Of a DNA stretch of 64,000 bases, positions 1 to 7,844 are shown one piece after another; within the stretch, counting starts at the first letter, position 1, and the number at the start of each line of letters is the position of its first letter. The stretch is taken from assembly GCA_009780695.1 (NCBI GenBank), contig WQZN01000008.1, forward strand, positions 50,738-114,737, given 5' to 3'. Source of the stretch: Microbacteriaceae bacterium (GTDB lineage Bacteria; Actinomycetota; Actinomycetes; Actinomycetales; Microbacteriaceae). The position numbers and the translations under genes were made by a program. Under the pieces are notes generated by a model. That model was not told the DNA's origin. It saw only the letters and a program-made list of their open reading frames with translations, and ran no database searches.

Positions 1-567
1 GCGCTCGAGCGCACGGCCCACGGCGGCGCGCACCTCGGCGACGCCCTCGGGGTCGAGGTTCGCGGTCGGCTCGTCGAGCAGCAGCAGGCCGGGTCGCATC
101 GCGAGCACACCGGCGATCGCGAGGCGCTGACGCTGGCCGCCCGAGAGCCGTGCGGTCGGGTGCGCGAGCGGGACATCCAGCCCGACGGCATCGAGCGCCT
201 CGGCGACGCGCGGCCAGATCTCGGCCCGCGGCACGCCGAGGTTCTCGCAACCGAAGGCGACGTCGTCGCCGACGCGGGCGAGCACGGCCTGCGCGTCGGG
301 GTCCTGCAGCACGAGACCGGCGCGACCGCGGGCGGCAGCGGCCGGGCGGCCGTCCAGGCCGAGCGAGCCGTGCTGCTCGCCCTCTTCCTCGCCGCCCACG
401 ACGCCCGCGAGCGCCGCGAGCAGCGTCGACTTGCCCGCCCCGGACGGCCCGAGCAGCAGCACGCGCTCCCCCGGCTCGATCACCAGATCGAGCCCGTCGA
501 GGGCCCAGCGCAGCCGCCCGGTGTGCCGCCAGCCCCAGCCGCGCGCCTCGACGCGGGCGGGGCGCAT
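1..567 (-). CDS. ECF transporter ATP-binding protein (partial, runs off left edge)
   Basis: ATPase subunit of an energy-coupling-factor vitamin transporter, acting at the inner face of the membrane. The 189 codons present show Walker A (LLGPSGAGKST), the Q-loop (VLQDPDAQ), the ABC signature (LSGGQRQRLAI) and Walker B (LLLLDEPTANLDP) in order. The ATG at 567 lies 14 nt after the stop of the S-component gene, so the two are co-transcribed behind the TPP riboswitch. The C-terminus and any second ATPase domain lie outside the window. YkoD-type proteins often carry two ABC domains, so the full gene may be much longer. The ORF track missed it because no stop codon is inside the window. Confidence 0.88.
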   Translation of the reverse strand, partial: MRPARVEARGWGWRHTGRLRWALDGLDLVIEPGERVLLLGPSGAGKSTLLAALAGVVGGEEEGEQHGSLGLDGRPAAAARGRAGLVLQDPDAQAVLARVGDDVAFGCENLGVPRAEIWPRVAEALDAVGLDVPLAHPTARLSGGQRQRLAIAGVLAMRPGLLLLDEPTANLDPEGVAEVRAAVGRALER

Positions 568-581
568 CGTGTCGCCCGTGA

Positions 582-1211
582 TCAGACCCTGGCCTTCTCG
601 CGGCGCCCCGCCGCGAAGCGGTCGAGCACGCCCGTGGCGGCGAGCGCCTTCACGAGCAGCCAGCCGACGACGCCGGCCAGGATCGCGCCGGAGACGGCCG
701 AGCTCACGAGGTAGATCGTGTTGAACGCGATCGACTTCTGCGCGTTGCCGAAGACGGCGAGCTCGAGCGCCCACTCGCCGAAGCCGCCCGCGGCGCCCGC
801 GAGCATCGCGACGCCCAGGTTGAACCGGCGGTACAGGAACAGGGCGAAGACGAGCTCGATCATGGCGCCCTGCGCGAGGCCCGAGTAGACCGTGGTGATG
901 CCCCACTGGTTCCCGATCGCCATCTCGACGACCGCGGCGAGCAGCTCGACGAAGAGCGCCGCACCCGGCTTGCGGATCACGAGAGCGCCCACGACGCCCG
1001 CGATGAGCCAGCCGCCGTTGGCGACGCCGCCGAGGCCCGGCGTCACGGCATCGGCCGCGCCGAACCACGCGGCACCCGGCGTGTCCCACAGCCAGTAGAC
1101 GACGCCGAGGGCGATGCCCAGCACCGCGGCGACGATGATGTCGACGGGGCGCCAGCGGCGCCTCCGCACCGGGGCCGCGGCATCCCGCACTGAATCGATG
1201 GTGGCGTGCAC
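582..1211 (-). CDS. ykoE: ECF transporter S component, YkoE family (HMP/thiamine precursor)
   Basis: Integral membrane substrate-binding subunit (209 aa) of an ECF-type transporter. It has about five or six hydrophobic segments starting near residue 25 (VDIIVAAVLGIALG) and the YkoE-like stretch AIGNQWGITTVYSGLAQG. The family is linked to uptake of hydroxymethylpyrimidine or thiamine. The TPP riboswitch directly upstream on the same strand, and the ABC ATPase downstream with a 14-nt gap, support a thiamine-precursor role. The ATG at 1211 is about 50 nt after the riboswitch. The exact substrate is inferred from family and riboswitch, not proven. Confidence 0.85.
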   Translation of the reverse strand: MHATIDSVRDAAAPVRRRRWRPVDIIVAAVLGIALGVVYWLWDTPGAAWFGAADAVTPGLGGVANGGWLIAGVVGALVIRKPGAALFVELLAAVVEMAIGNQWGITTVYSGLAQGAMIELVFALFLYRRFNLGVAMLAGAAGGFGEWALELAVFGNAQKSIAFNTIYLVSSAVSGAILAGVVGWLLVKALAATGVLDRFAAGRREKARV

Positions 1212-1261
1212 TCGTTCTTCCCTTCTCTCGGTGACGAGGGCACGGGAAAAGAGAATCTGCC

Positions 1262-1344
1262 TCCCTGCGCCGGCATGACCCGGATCAGGTTCGACGGTCG
1301 AAGGTTGAGAACCTTCCTCTCAGCCCGGCTCACCGGACTCCCGT
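1262..1344 (-). ncRNA. TPP riboswitch (THI element)
   Basis: Read on the minus strand, the element shows the conserved THI-box blocks GGGAGTCC, GCTGAGAGG, GAACCTGATC and GGGTCATGCCGGCGCAGGGA in the expected order. It sits between the promoter at 1357-1362 and the S-component start at 1211. Thiamine pyrophosphate binding is expected to switch off the ECF operon, most likely by hiding the translation start, since no strong T-tract terminator follows. Confidence 0.95.
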
Positions 1345-1349
1345 GTACT

Positions 1350-1372
1350 GCGCCCAATCATAGACTGGGCGC
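1350..1372. promoter_or_regulatory. Quasi-symmetric divergent promoter with overlapping -10 boxes
   Basis: Two -10 hexamers overlap by 2 bp: TAGACT (1361-1366) on plus for the 34-aa ORF, and TATGAT (1362-1357) on minus for the TPP-riboswitch transcript. They are flanked by a 7-bp inverted repeat, GCGCCCA (1350-1356) and TGGGCGC (1366-1372). The plus transcript would begin at the GTG at 1373. The minus transcript would begin near 1350, just before the riboswitch. No clear -35 boxes are visible on either side. Confidence 0.65.
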
Positions 1373-1477
1373 GTGTCTCCGTTCGCCCCGCTCATCGGGG
1401 TCGCCATCGCGTTCGTCGTGCTGCTGCGCGTGCTGATCTGGAAGCAGCGTCGCGAAGGGAAGAACCGCCGGCGCTGA
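1373..1477 (+). CDS. Small membrane peptide, hypothetical (34 aa)
   Basis: Too short for the ORF track. It encodes MSPFAPLIGVAIAFVVLL followed by a basic tail (KQRREGKNRRR): one membrane helix with a cytoplasmic positive end. The start is a GTG exactly 6 nt after TAGACT, the leaderless pattern used by many genes here. Third positions are almost all G or C, as expected of real coding sequence. It ends 13 nt before the convergent stop of the GerW-like gene. I do not recognise a family, and function is unknown. Confidence 0.5.
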   Translation: MSPFAPLIGVAIAFVVLLRVLIWKQRREGKNRRR

Positions 1478-1489
1478 GCCGGGCAGCGG

Positions 1490-1864
1490 CTACTTGCGGC
1501 GCTTGCGCGCCCACGCGAGCTGCGCGAAGGCCGCGCCGCACGCCGCGACGAACGGCGTCGCCACCACGAGCAGCGCGATCGGGTTCGCCTCGAAGCGCAG
1601 GCCGCGGATGTCGCGCACATAGGCACCGAGCGGGATGGACGCCGCGAAGCCGCCGCCCCCGCTGCCCTCGCCCTCGCCGCTGACCTGCTGGTCGCTCTCG
1701 CGCCCGGCACCGCCGTTGCCGCGCCCCTCGCCCCCGCCGAAGCCGTGCACGGTCAACGCCACGGGGACGATGTGGATGCCGTTCAGCTCGGTCGGCTCGC
1801 CGTAAGCGGACGTGACGCCGACGCCCTTGACGATCTCAGCAATTCTCTCCACCACGGTGCTCAT
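1490..1864 (-). CDS. GerW/YtfJ family protein
   Basis: 124 aa. The N-terminal part (VVERIAEIVKGVGVTSAYGEP, then the V-P-V-A-L core) matches the sporulation YtfJ/GerW family. That family is widespread in non-sporulating actinobacteria, where its role is unknown. A Gly-rich linker (residues about 41-72) leads to a C-terminal hydrophobic helix (PIALLVVATPFVAACGAAFAQLAW) and a basic tail, suggesting membrane attachment. Minus-strand TAGCCT lies 6 nt before the ATG at 1864, so the mRNA is probably leaderless. It is divergent from the phosphatase-family gene at 1944. Confidence 0.8.
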   Translation of the reverse strand: MSTVVERIAEIVKGVGVTSAYGEPTELNGIHIVPVALTVHGFGGGEGRGNGGAGRESDQQVSGEGEGSGGGGFAASIPLGAYVRDIRGLRFEANPIALLVVATPFVAACGAAFAQLAWARKRRK

Positions 1865-1943
1865 GCGGCCAGGCTACGTGGCGACTCGGCGACGTGCCAG
1901 GGTCTTGTCAGGCCAGGCACGACACGCGTGCGAAGATCGTCCG

Positions 1944-2861
1944 ATGCCCGCCCTCCGCCTCACGCGCCTGCTCGGCGACGCGTTCCTGGGCGCGCTGGCC
2001 CTCGCGATCGGCGCGCTGCTGCTCTGGCACCGCGCGATCCCCGACACGGGCGGCGTGATGGGGCTCGTCGAGTCGGTGCTGCCCTGGTTCGGGCTGCCCG
2101 TCGTGGTGCTGGGCATCGTGGGCATCGCGCGGCGCTCGGCCTTCATCGGCATCGGCGTCATGGCATCCGTCGTCATCTGGCTCGCGGTCTTCCTGCCGCG
2201 CATCGTGCCGCACGCAGCGGACGGCACGCCGGAGTTCACCGTGGTCAGCCAGAACATCAATGCCGACAACACCGACCCGCGGCGCACCATCGAGGCGCTC
2301 GAGGCGCAGCACCCGCAGGTCATCGCGCTGCAGGAGCTGACGGCGAGCTCGGCGCAGATCGCCTCGGCGACCCTCGACGCGCGCTACCCGCACCACTACC
2401 TCGTCGGCACGGTCGGGGTGTGGAGCACGCTGCCGTTGGCGCACGAGCAGTCGCTCACCCTGGGCCTCGGCTGGAAGCGCGCACTGCGTGTGGACGTGCA
2501 GACGGGCGCCGGTGACATCCGCCTCTACGCGCTGCATGCCGCCTCGCTGCGCCCGGGCGAGTTCGTGCAGCGCGACACCATGCTGCGCACGCTCGCCTCG
2601 ACGCTGCGGGCGGACGGCTCGAAGCGGCTCATCGCCGTCGGCGACTTCAATGCCGCCTCGACCGACCGCGCCTTCACCCAGCTGCTGAACACGGTGCACG
2701 AACCCGACCTGACGGGCTGGGGCTTCGGCTTCACCTGGCCGGCGACGCTGCCGATCGCCCGCGTCGACCACGTGCTCGAACGCGGGCTGGACGTCGTCGA
2801 GAACCGCACGCTTCCCGGCAGCGGCAGCGACCACCGCGCGGTCGAGGCCGGCGTGCGCTGA
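1944..2861 (+). CDS. Membrane-anchored endonuclease/exonuclease/phosphatase family protein
   Basis: 305 aa. Three hydrophobic segments near residues 10-28, 44-62 and 66-86 are followed by an EEP catalytic domain facing outward: VVSQNINADN, VIALQEL, GDFNAAS and the terminal GSDHRAVE. These are the usual metal-binding Asn/Glu, Asp-Asn and Asp-His positions of the DNase I/phosphatase superfamily. The substrate cannot be told; such three-helix EEP proteins are common in actinobacteria. The ATG at 1944 is preferred over the track's start at 1812 because the longer version would overlap the divergent GerW-like gene and its promoter. It ends 10 nt before the convergent dinB stop. Confidence 0.82.
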   Translation: MPALRLTRLLGDAFLGALALAIGALLLWHRAIPDTGGVMGLVESVLPWFGLPVVVLGIVGIARRSAFIGIGVMASVVIWLAVFLPRIVPHAADGTPEFTVVSQNINADNTDPRRTIEALEAQHPQVIALQELTASSAQIASATLDARYPHHYLVGTVGVWSTLPLAHEQSLTLGLGWKRALRVDVQTGAGDIRLYALHAASLRPGEFVQRDTMLRTLASTLRADGSKRLIAVGDFNAASTDRAFTQLLNTVHEPDLTGWGFGFTWPATLPIARVDHVLERGLDVVENRTLPGSGSDHRAVEAGVR

Positions 2862-2871
2862 CCCCGCCTGC

Positions 2872-4116
2872 TCAGCCGCGATAGTGGTCGCTGTCGCCGA
2901 CCTGGCGCGGCTTCGTGCCGAGCAGGGACGCGGGGGCGAGGATGCCGGCGCCGAACTTCGCCGCGATGCCGTCGACGGCGCGCTCGGTGTCGCGCCAAGT
3001 CTCGTCCGGGTCCCACAGGGCGGGCTGGCCGATCTCGGCCTCGAGCTGGTCGAGCCGCACGCCGATGAGCCGGATCGGCGCCCGATCGCCCCACACCTCG
3101 TCGAGCAGCCCCGCCGCTTCCTCGTAGATGCGCTTGCCGACCGACGTCGACTCGGGCAGCGTGCGCGAGCGCGTGATCGTGCGGAAGTCCGAATAGCGCA
3201 GCTTGAGGCTGACGGTGCGGCCCGCGAGCGCCGCCTGCCGCAGCCGCTCGGCCGCGCGCGATGCCAGGCGCAGCAGCTCGCGCCGCAGCACGGCGGGGTC
3301 GGTGACGTCGAACTCGAAGGTCTCTTCGTGGCCGATCGACTTCTCGACGCGCACCGTCTCGACGTCGCGCACGTCGATGCCGTTCGCGAGCTGCCACAGC
3401 CGCAGACCGCCGACGCCGAGGCGGCGCTCGAGCAGTTCGCGCGGTGCGGCGGCGATGTCGGCGACGGTGCGCAGGCCGAGGTTGTTGAGCGAGGTCTGCG
3501 TCGCGGGCCCCACGCCCCACAGCGCCCCGACCGGCAGCGGGTGCAGGAACGCGAGCGTCTCAGCGACGGGGACGACGAGCAGCCCGTCGGGTTTGGCCCG
3601 ACCCGAGGCGAGCTTGGCCACGAATTTGGTGCCGGCGACGCCGACAGAGGCCGGCAGCCCCGTCTCGTGCCGCACCCACTCGCGCAGCTGCGCCGCGATG
3701 TGCGCGGGGCTGCCGAGCAGCTTCCGCGCACCCGAGACGTCGAGGAACGCCTCGTCGATCGACACGGGTTCGACGAGCGGGGTCGCGCGCCGGAAGATCT
3801 GCATGACCCGCTGCGAGAGCTCGGCGTAGCGTTCCATGCGGGGGTTCACCACGATCGCGTCGGGGCACAGCCGCAGCGCCTGCGCGACGGGCTGCGCCGA
3901 GCGCACGCCGAACCTCCGCGCCTCGTACGACGCGCTCGAGACGACCGAGCGACCCGTGGCGTGGCCCACGATGAGCGGCTTGCCACGCAGCTCGGGCCGG
4001 TCGAGCACCTCGACCGAGGCGTAGAAGGCGTCCATGTCGACGTGCAGGATGTTCGCGCCGGTGTCGTCGACGGGGCCGCGCGTCACCACGCGATCGCTGC
4101 CGTCAGACCTGCCCAT
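2872..4116 (-). CDS. dinB: DNA polymerase IV (Y-family)
   Basis: 414 aa translesion polymerase. The N-terminal palm has HVDMDAFYASVEV (first metal-binding Asp) and SIDEAFLDVSG (catalytic Asp-Glu). These are followed by helix-hairpin-helix thumb sequence (LPVGALWGVGPATQ) and the little-finger domain. The 804-aa ORF in the track is a read-through upstream of the true start. ATG codons at 4125 and 4116 are both possible. I chose 4116 because GACAAT sits 7 nt before it and overlaps the 4125 codon, matching the leaderless arrangement of the divergent gene at 4207. The C-terminus has no evident beta-clamp motif. Confidence 0.9.
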   Translation of the reverse strand: MGRSDGSDRVVTRGPVDDTGANILHVDMDAFYASVEVLDRPELRGKPLIVGHATGRSVVSSASYEARRFGVRSAQPVAQALRLCPDAIVVNPRMERYAELSQRVMQIFRRATPLVEPVSIDEAFLDVSGARKLLGSPAHIAAQLREWVRHETGLPASVGVAGTKFVAKLASGRAKPDGLLVVPVAETLAFLHPLPVGALWGVGPATQTSLNNLGLRTVADIAAAPRELLERRLGVGGLRLWQLANGIDVRDVETVRVEKSIGHEETFEFDVTDPAVLRRELLRLASRAAERLRQAALAGRTVSLKLRYSDFRTITRSRTLPESTSVGKRIYEEAAGLLDEVWGDRAPIRLIGVRLDQLEAEIGQPALWDPDETWRDTERAVDGIAAKFGAGILAPASLLGTKPRQVGDSDHYRG

Positions 4117-4206
4117 GGCATCCATTGTCCCGCCGACCACTGACATCCGGCATCGGATCCGCCACCCGGTCGAAACGATTCGATCAGTGTGTCTAGGCTG
4201 GATGCC

Positions 4207-5211
4207 ATGGACTACCGCTACCTCGGCAACTCCGGGCTCAAGATCTCGGAGATCATCTACGGCAACTGGCTCACCCACGCCTCTCAGGTCGACGACGACA
4301 CCGCGAGCAAGAGCATCCACGCGGCGCTCGACGCGGGCATCTCGAGCTTCGACACCGCCGACGCCTACGCCAACACCGCGGCGGAGGTCGTGCTCGGCGA
4401 CGCGCTCAAGGGCGAGCGTCGCGAGAGCCTCGAGATCTTCACCAAGGTGTACTGGCCGACCGGCCCGCGCGGCAAGAACGACACCGGCCTCTCGCGCAAG
4501 CACATCATGGAGTCGATCAACGGCTCGCTCACCCGCCTCGGCACCGACTACGTCGACCTCTATCAGGCGCACCGCTTCGACTACGAGACCCCGATCGAAG
4601 AGACCATGCAGGCCTTCGCGGACATCGTGCGCCAGGGCAAGGCCCTCTACATCGGCGTCAGCGAATGGAACGCCGACCAGATCCGCGCGGGCCACAAGCT
4701 CGCCAGGGAACTGGGCTTCCAGCTCGTCTCGAACCAGCCGCAGTACAACCTGCTCTGGCGCGTCATCGAGCAGGAGGTCGTCCCGACCTCGGAAGAGCTC
4801 GGCCTCTCGCAGATCGTCTTCTCGCCGATCGCGCAGGGCATCCTCACCGGCAAGTACCTGCCCGGTCAGCCCGCGCCCGAGGGCTCGCGCGCGACCGATG
4901 AGAAGGGCGGCAAGGACATGATCGCGCGCTGGATGCGCGACGACATCCTCACGGCCGTCCAGGGCCTGAAGCCCATCGCGGACGAGCTCGGCCTCACGCA
5001 GGCGCAGCTCGCCGTCGCGTGGGTGCTGCAGAACCCGAACATCGCGGGCGCGATCGTGGGCGCGAGCCGCCCCGAGCAGATCGCGTCGAATGCCGCGGCC
5101 GCGGGCGTGAAGCTCGAGGATTCCGTGCTGGCGCAGATCGAGTCGGTCATCGGCGGCCTCGCCGAGACCGACCCGACCCTCACGCAGTCGCCCGCGACGC
5201 GCGTCGCGTAA
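4207..5211 (+). CDS. Aldo/keto reductase (Kv-beta/YghZ-like)
   Basis: 334 aa NAD(P)H-dependent oxidoreductase with a TIM-barrel fold. The catalytic tetrad is visible as Asp and Tyr in FDTADAYANTAAE, Lys in IFTKVYWP and His in LYQAHRFD. The cofactor-binding end is WVLQNPNIAGAIVGASRPEQI. It is closest in pattern to the potassium-channel beta-subunit-like group; the substrate is unknown. TAGGCT (4194-4199) lies 7 nt before the ATG, so it is probably leaderless. The earlier track start at 4189 would precede the -10 box. A strong terminator follows at 5227. Confidence 0.92.
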   Translation: MDYRYLGNSGLKISEIIYGNWLTHASQVDDDTASKSIHAALDAGISSFDTADAYANTAAEVVLGDALKGERRESLEIFTKVYWPTGPRGKNDTGLSRKHIMESINGSLTRLGTDYVDLYQAHRFDYETPIEETMQAFADIVRQGKALYIGVSEWNADQIRAGHKLARELGFQLVSNQPQYNLLWRVIEQEVVPTSEELGLSQIVFSPIAQGILTGKYLPGQPAPEGSRATDEKGGKDMIARWMRDDILTAVQGLKPIADELGLTQAQLAVAWVLQNPNIAGAIVGASRPEQIASNAAAAGVKLEDSVLAQIESVIGGLAETDPTLTQSPATRVA

Positions 5212-5226
5212 CGCCGGCTCGCCCCG

Positions 5227-5254
5227 AGAAGGCCGCCCTTCGGGGCGGCCTTCT
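5227..5254 (+). terminator. Intrinsic terminator after the aldo/keto reductase gene
   Basis: Perfect 12-bp stem AGAAGGCCGCCC / GGGCGGCCTTCT with a TTCG loop, 15 nt after the stop codon. The right arm ends in TTCTTCGTCT, so a short T-rich tail is present. Confidence 0.9.
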
Positions 5255-5311
5255 TCGTCTCGCCGGGCAGGCGCGGGCGGTCGCACTTTGTGCGTCCTCG
5301 GGCACGGCGGG

Positions 5312-5360
5312 TACTATCTACCCCCATTAGGGGCACAGCCCTGCGGCCCGGCCGCAGGGC
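5312..5360 (+). promoter_or_regulatory. Promoter and leader hairpin of the ParA-like gene
   Basis: A TACTAT -10-like box lies at 5312-5317. The leader then holds a perfect 10-bp hairpin, GCCCTGCGGC (5338-5347) and GCCGCAGGGC (5351-5360), with a 3-nt loop. It ends 15 nt before the GGAGG ribosome-binding site. No T-tract follows, so it is not an ordinary terminator. It may stabilise the mRNA or affect ribosome access. Confidence 0.5.
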
Positions 5361-5384
5361 ACGCCCGAAAGCCCCGGAGGAACC

Positions 5385-7079
5385 GTGACGGACACCACGC
5401 CCATGACCCACACGCCCCACATCGAAGCCACCGTCGTGCGCAGCGCCGAAGGCCCGTTCATCGGGCACATCTCGGTCGACGGCTCGATCACGACGATCGA
5501 GGGCCGCACCGAGGACGGCGTGCGCCGCGACATCGTCCGCGCCGTCGCCGGCGTCGCACAGCGGCTGTCGCAGCCGGTGCGGCTCGTCGCGCGCGACAGC
5601 CTCGGCGTGCAGGAGGTCAAGGTCTCCCCCGACGGCTACACCGAGGCGCTCACCCCCGTGACGCCGGCGACCGGCAACACGATCGACGCCCCGACCCCCG
5701 CCGAGCCGGCGCCCACCGAGGCGCTCGACTTCGACGCGATCCTCGGAATCGGCGGTGCACACAACCCCGGCCAGGTGCCGGCCGAAGACGACGCCACCGC
5801 CACCCAGCCGGCTCGCCGCGCCGCGGCGGTGCCCGAGCTCGACTACCTCTTCCAAGAGACACCTGCGCAGCAGCCGGATGTCGCGCCGGCCGCCCCGGCC
5901 GCGGCCCCCGTGGTCGCCCCGCAGCCCGCCGTGCGCCCGGTCGTGACGCTGCCCGTCGCGCAGCCCGTCACCGCGGCGCCGGTCGCCCCGGTGACGCCCA
6001 TCGTCCCGGTGCAGCCGATCGCCGCCGTGCCGGCACCCCCCGTGCAGTCGGCGCCGGCCGCTCCCGAGAGCCCGGTTGCGGCCACCGGCAACGGCGGCCT
6101 CGAGCCCCTCGAGTTCGTCGACCCGCTCGCGCCCGTCGATGAGCACCCGCCGACCCTCGACGACTTCATGGCGCAGCGCCCGACGGCGCCCATCGCGCCG
6201 GCGGAGTACGGCTGGCAGGGCGCGGTGCGCAAGGCATCCTTCGGGCTCGTCAACCCGGTTCCCGGCGACGCCGAGCTCGAGCGCCGCCGCGACGTGGCCG
6301 CCGTGCAGCGCAGCTTCGCCGGCCCGCGCACGATCGTGGTCATCAACCCCAAGGGCGGCGCGCACAAGACGACCGCGACGATGCTGCTCGCGGCGACCTT
6401 CGGCGAGCAGCGCGGCGGCTACACCCTCGCCTGGGACAACAACGAGACGCGCGGCACTCTGGGCTGGCGCGCGCGCCCCGCCGACCACCACCGCACGGCG
6501 CTCAGCCTGCTGCGCGACGCGGACCGGTTCAGCGCAGCCGGCACGGCCAGCATCGGCGACCTCGACGAGTACGTGCGCGCACAGGGCTCGGCGCAGTTCG
6601 ACGTGCTCGCCTCCGACGAGGACCCGAACGCCACCGAGCTGATCGACGCGGCGGCGTTCGACAAACTGCACGCGACCCTGCAGCGCTTCTACCGCCTGAT
6701 CGTCGTCGACACGGGCAACAACATGCGCGCCGAGAACTGGCAGGCCGCGGTCGCCGCGGCCGATCAGCTCGTCATCATCTCCACGGTCCGCGAGGACACC
6801 GCCGCGAGCGCCGCATGGCTCGTCGACGGCCTGCGCGAGAAGGGCTTCGGCGACAAGGTCGCGAACGCGGTCACGGTGCTCTCGGCGACGTCCGAGGCCC
6901 CGGACCCGCAGCTCGCCCGTCGTCTGCGCGGCCACTTCGGCTCGCTCACACGCGCTGTGCTCGACGTGCCGCACGACCCCTCGCTCGTCGACGGCGGCGC
7001 GATCACCTTCGAGCTGCTCTCGCGCCGCACGCGCGAGGCGTGGCTGAAGGTCGCCGCGACCGTCGCCCAGGGGCTGTAG
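5385..7079 (+). CDS. ParA/MinD-like P-loop ATPase with long disordered N-terminal region
   Basis: 564 aa. Residues 1-90 form a small folded region (HIEATVVRSAEGPFIGHIS). About 90-270 is Ala/Pro/Val-rich and likely disordered. About 313-564 is a deviant-Walker ATPase. The P-loop reads NPKGGAHKTTATM (K323, K328), so the usual glycine before the P-loop lysine is His327. The signature lysine is kept, and LIVVDTGNNMRAENW is the Walker B-like region. The architecture recalls actinobacterial MinD-like proteins in secretion or polar positioning, but no partner genes (ParB, ESX) are adjacent. The GTG start follows GGAGG by 4 nt. Role unknown; ATPase activity is uncertain because of His327. Confidence 0.8.
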   Translation: MTDTTPMTHTPHIEATVVRSAEGPFIGHISVDGSITTIEGRTEDGVRRDIVRAVAGVAQRLSQPVRLVARDSLGVQEVKVSPDGYTEALTPVTPATGNTIDAPTPAEPAPTEALDFDAILGIGGAHNPGQVPAEDDATATQPARRAAAVPELDYLFQETPAQQPDVAPAAPAAAPVVAPQPAVRPVVTLPVAQPVTAAPVAPVTPIVPVQPIAAVPAPPVQSAPAAPESPVAATGNGGLEPLEFVDPLAPVDEHPPTLDDFMAQRPTAPIAPAEYGWQGAVRKASFGLVNPVPGDAELERRRDVAAVQRSFAGPRTIVVINPKGGAHKTTATMLLAATFGEQRGGYTLAWDNNETRGTLGWRARPADHHRTALSLLRDADRFSAAGTASIGDLDEYVRAQGSAQFDVLASDEDPNATELIDAAAFDKLHATLQRFYRLIVVDTGNNMRAENWQAAVAAADQLVIISTVREDTAASAAWLVDGLREKGFGDKVANAVTVLSATSEAPDPQLARRLRGHFGSLTRAVLDVPHDPSLVDGGAITFELLSRRTREAWLKVAATVAQGL

Positions 7080-7089
7080 GCGGGGCCTC

Positions 7090-7150
7090 GGTCTCCGTTC
7101 GCTTCGCTCAGTCGACCAGCGGGGTTTGCCGCTCAGTCGACCAGCGGGGG
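7090..7150. repeat. REP-like intergenic repeat with tandem duplication
   Basis: GGTCTCCGTTCGCTTCGCTC followed by AGTCGACCAGCGGGG. The 20-bp block CGCTCAGTCGACCAGCGGGG occurs twice, at 7105-7124 and 7130-7149 (25-bp period). Related copies lie at 37274-37308 and 62762-62799. All are at gene ends, which fits a dispersed extragenic palindromic family. Confidence 0.6.
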
Positions 7151-7171
7151 CCGGAGGGCCAGGATGGAGAC

Positions 7172-7840
7172 ATGGCTCGAATCGCGATCATCGGCGCACA
7201 CGGCAAGGTCGGGCAGCAGCTCATGCGCGAGCTGTACGACAACGGCGACGACTTCGTCGGCGTGGCCCGCGGTGAAGAGGCGGCGGAGGACATCTTCCGG
7301 CTCGGCGGCGAGGGCGTGACGCTCGACCTCGAGGCGACGGATGCCGCAGCCGTGGCATCCGCCATCGCGGGGTGCGACGCCGTGGTCTTCACGGCCGGAG
7401 CGGGCGCCGACAGCGGTGTGGAGCGCAAGCGCACGGTCGACTACGGCGCGGCGGTGCTGACGATCGAGGCCGCGCAGGCCGCAGGCATCCGCCGGTTCGT
7501 CATGATCTCGGCGTCGGGGGTCGACGACCCGGGCACCGCGACCGTCGTGCCCGACCCGCAGTGGGCGGCGTATGTCGCGGCGAAGCGCGACGCCGACGCA
7601 GCGCTGCGCGACTCGGGCCTCGACTGGACGATCCTGCGGCCCGTCGCGCTCACGAACGACGACGGGACGGGCGAGATCGAGATGCCGCCGTTCGGGGAGC
7701 GCGCGTCCGGCAGCGTCTCGCGTGCGGACGTCGCGGCGACCGTCATCGCGGTGCTCGAGAACCCGGGCACGATCGGCGGACAATGGGAGCTGAGCAGCGG
7801 TTCGACGCCCATTGCCGAGGCCGTCGCCCGGCTAGTCTGA
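7172..7840 (+). CDS. NAD(P)-binding atypical SDR / NmrA-like protein
   Basis: 222 aa Rossmann protein. The dinucleotide site IAIIGAHGKVGQQLM is at the N-terminus. VVFTAGAG, RRFVMISASGVDD and WTILRPVALTND follow as in the YwnB/NmrA-like atypical SDR group. It lacks the classical Tyr-x3-Lys pair in the usual place; AAYVAAKRDADAAL gives a shifted Y-x3-K. It could be an NAD(P)H reductase or a redox-sensing protein. The ATG at 7172 follows CAGGAT by 6 nt. It is 4 nt upstream of the acyl-CoA ligase start, and the ligase's own -10 box lies across this gene's stop. Confidence 0.85.
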   Translation: MARIAIIGAHGKVGQQLMRELYDNGDDFVGVARGEEAAEDIFRLGGEGVTLDLEATDAAAVASAIAGCDAVVFTAGAGADSGVERKRTVDYGAAVLTIEAAQAAGIRRFVMISASGVDDPGTATVVPDPQWAAYVAAKRDADAALRDSGLDWTILRPVALTNDDGTGEIEMPPFGERASGSVSRADVAATVIAVLENPGTIGGQWELSSGSTPIAEAVARLV

Positions 7841-7844
7841 TCGC

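Noticed and set aside
2872-5286. 804-aa version of DNA polymerase IV
   Set aside because: The extra 390 residues are antisense to the aldo/keto reductase and have no homology-like features. The real protein begins near 4116.
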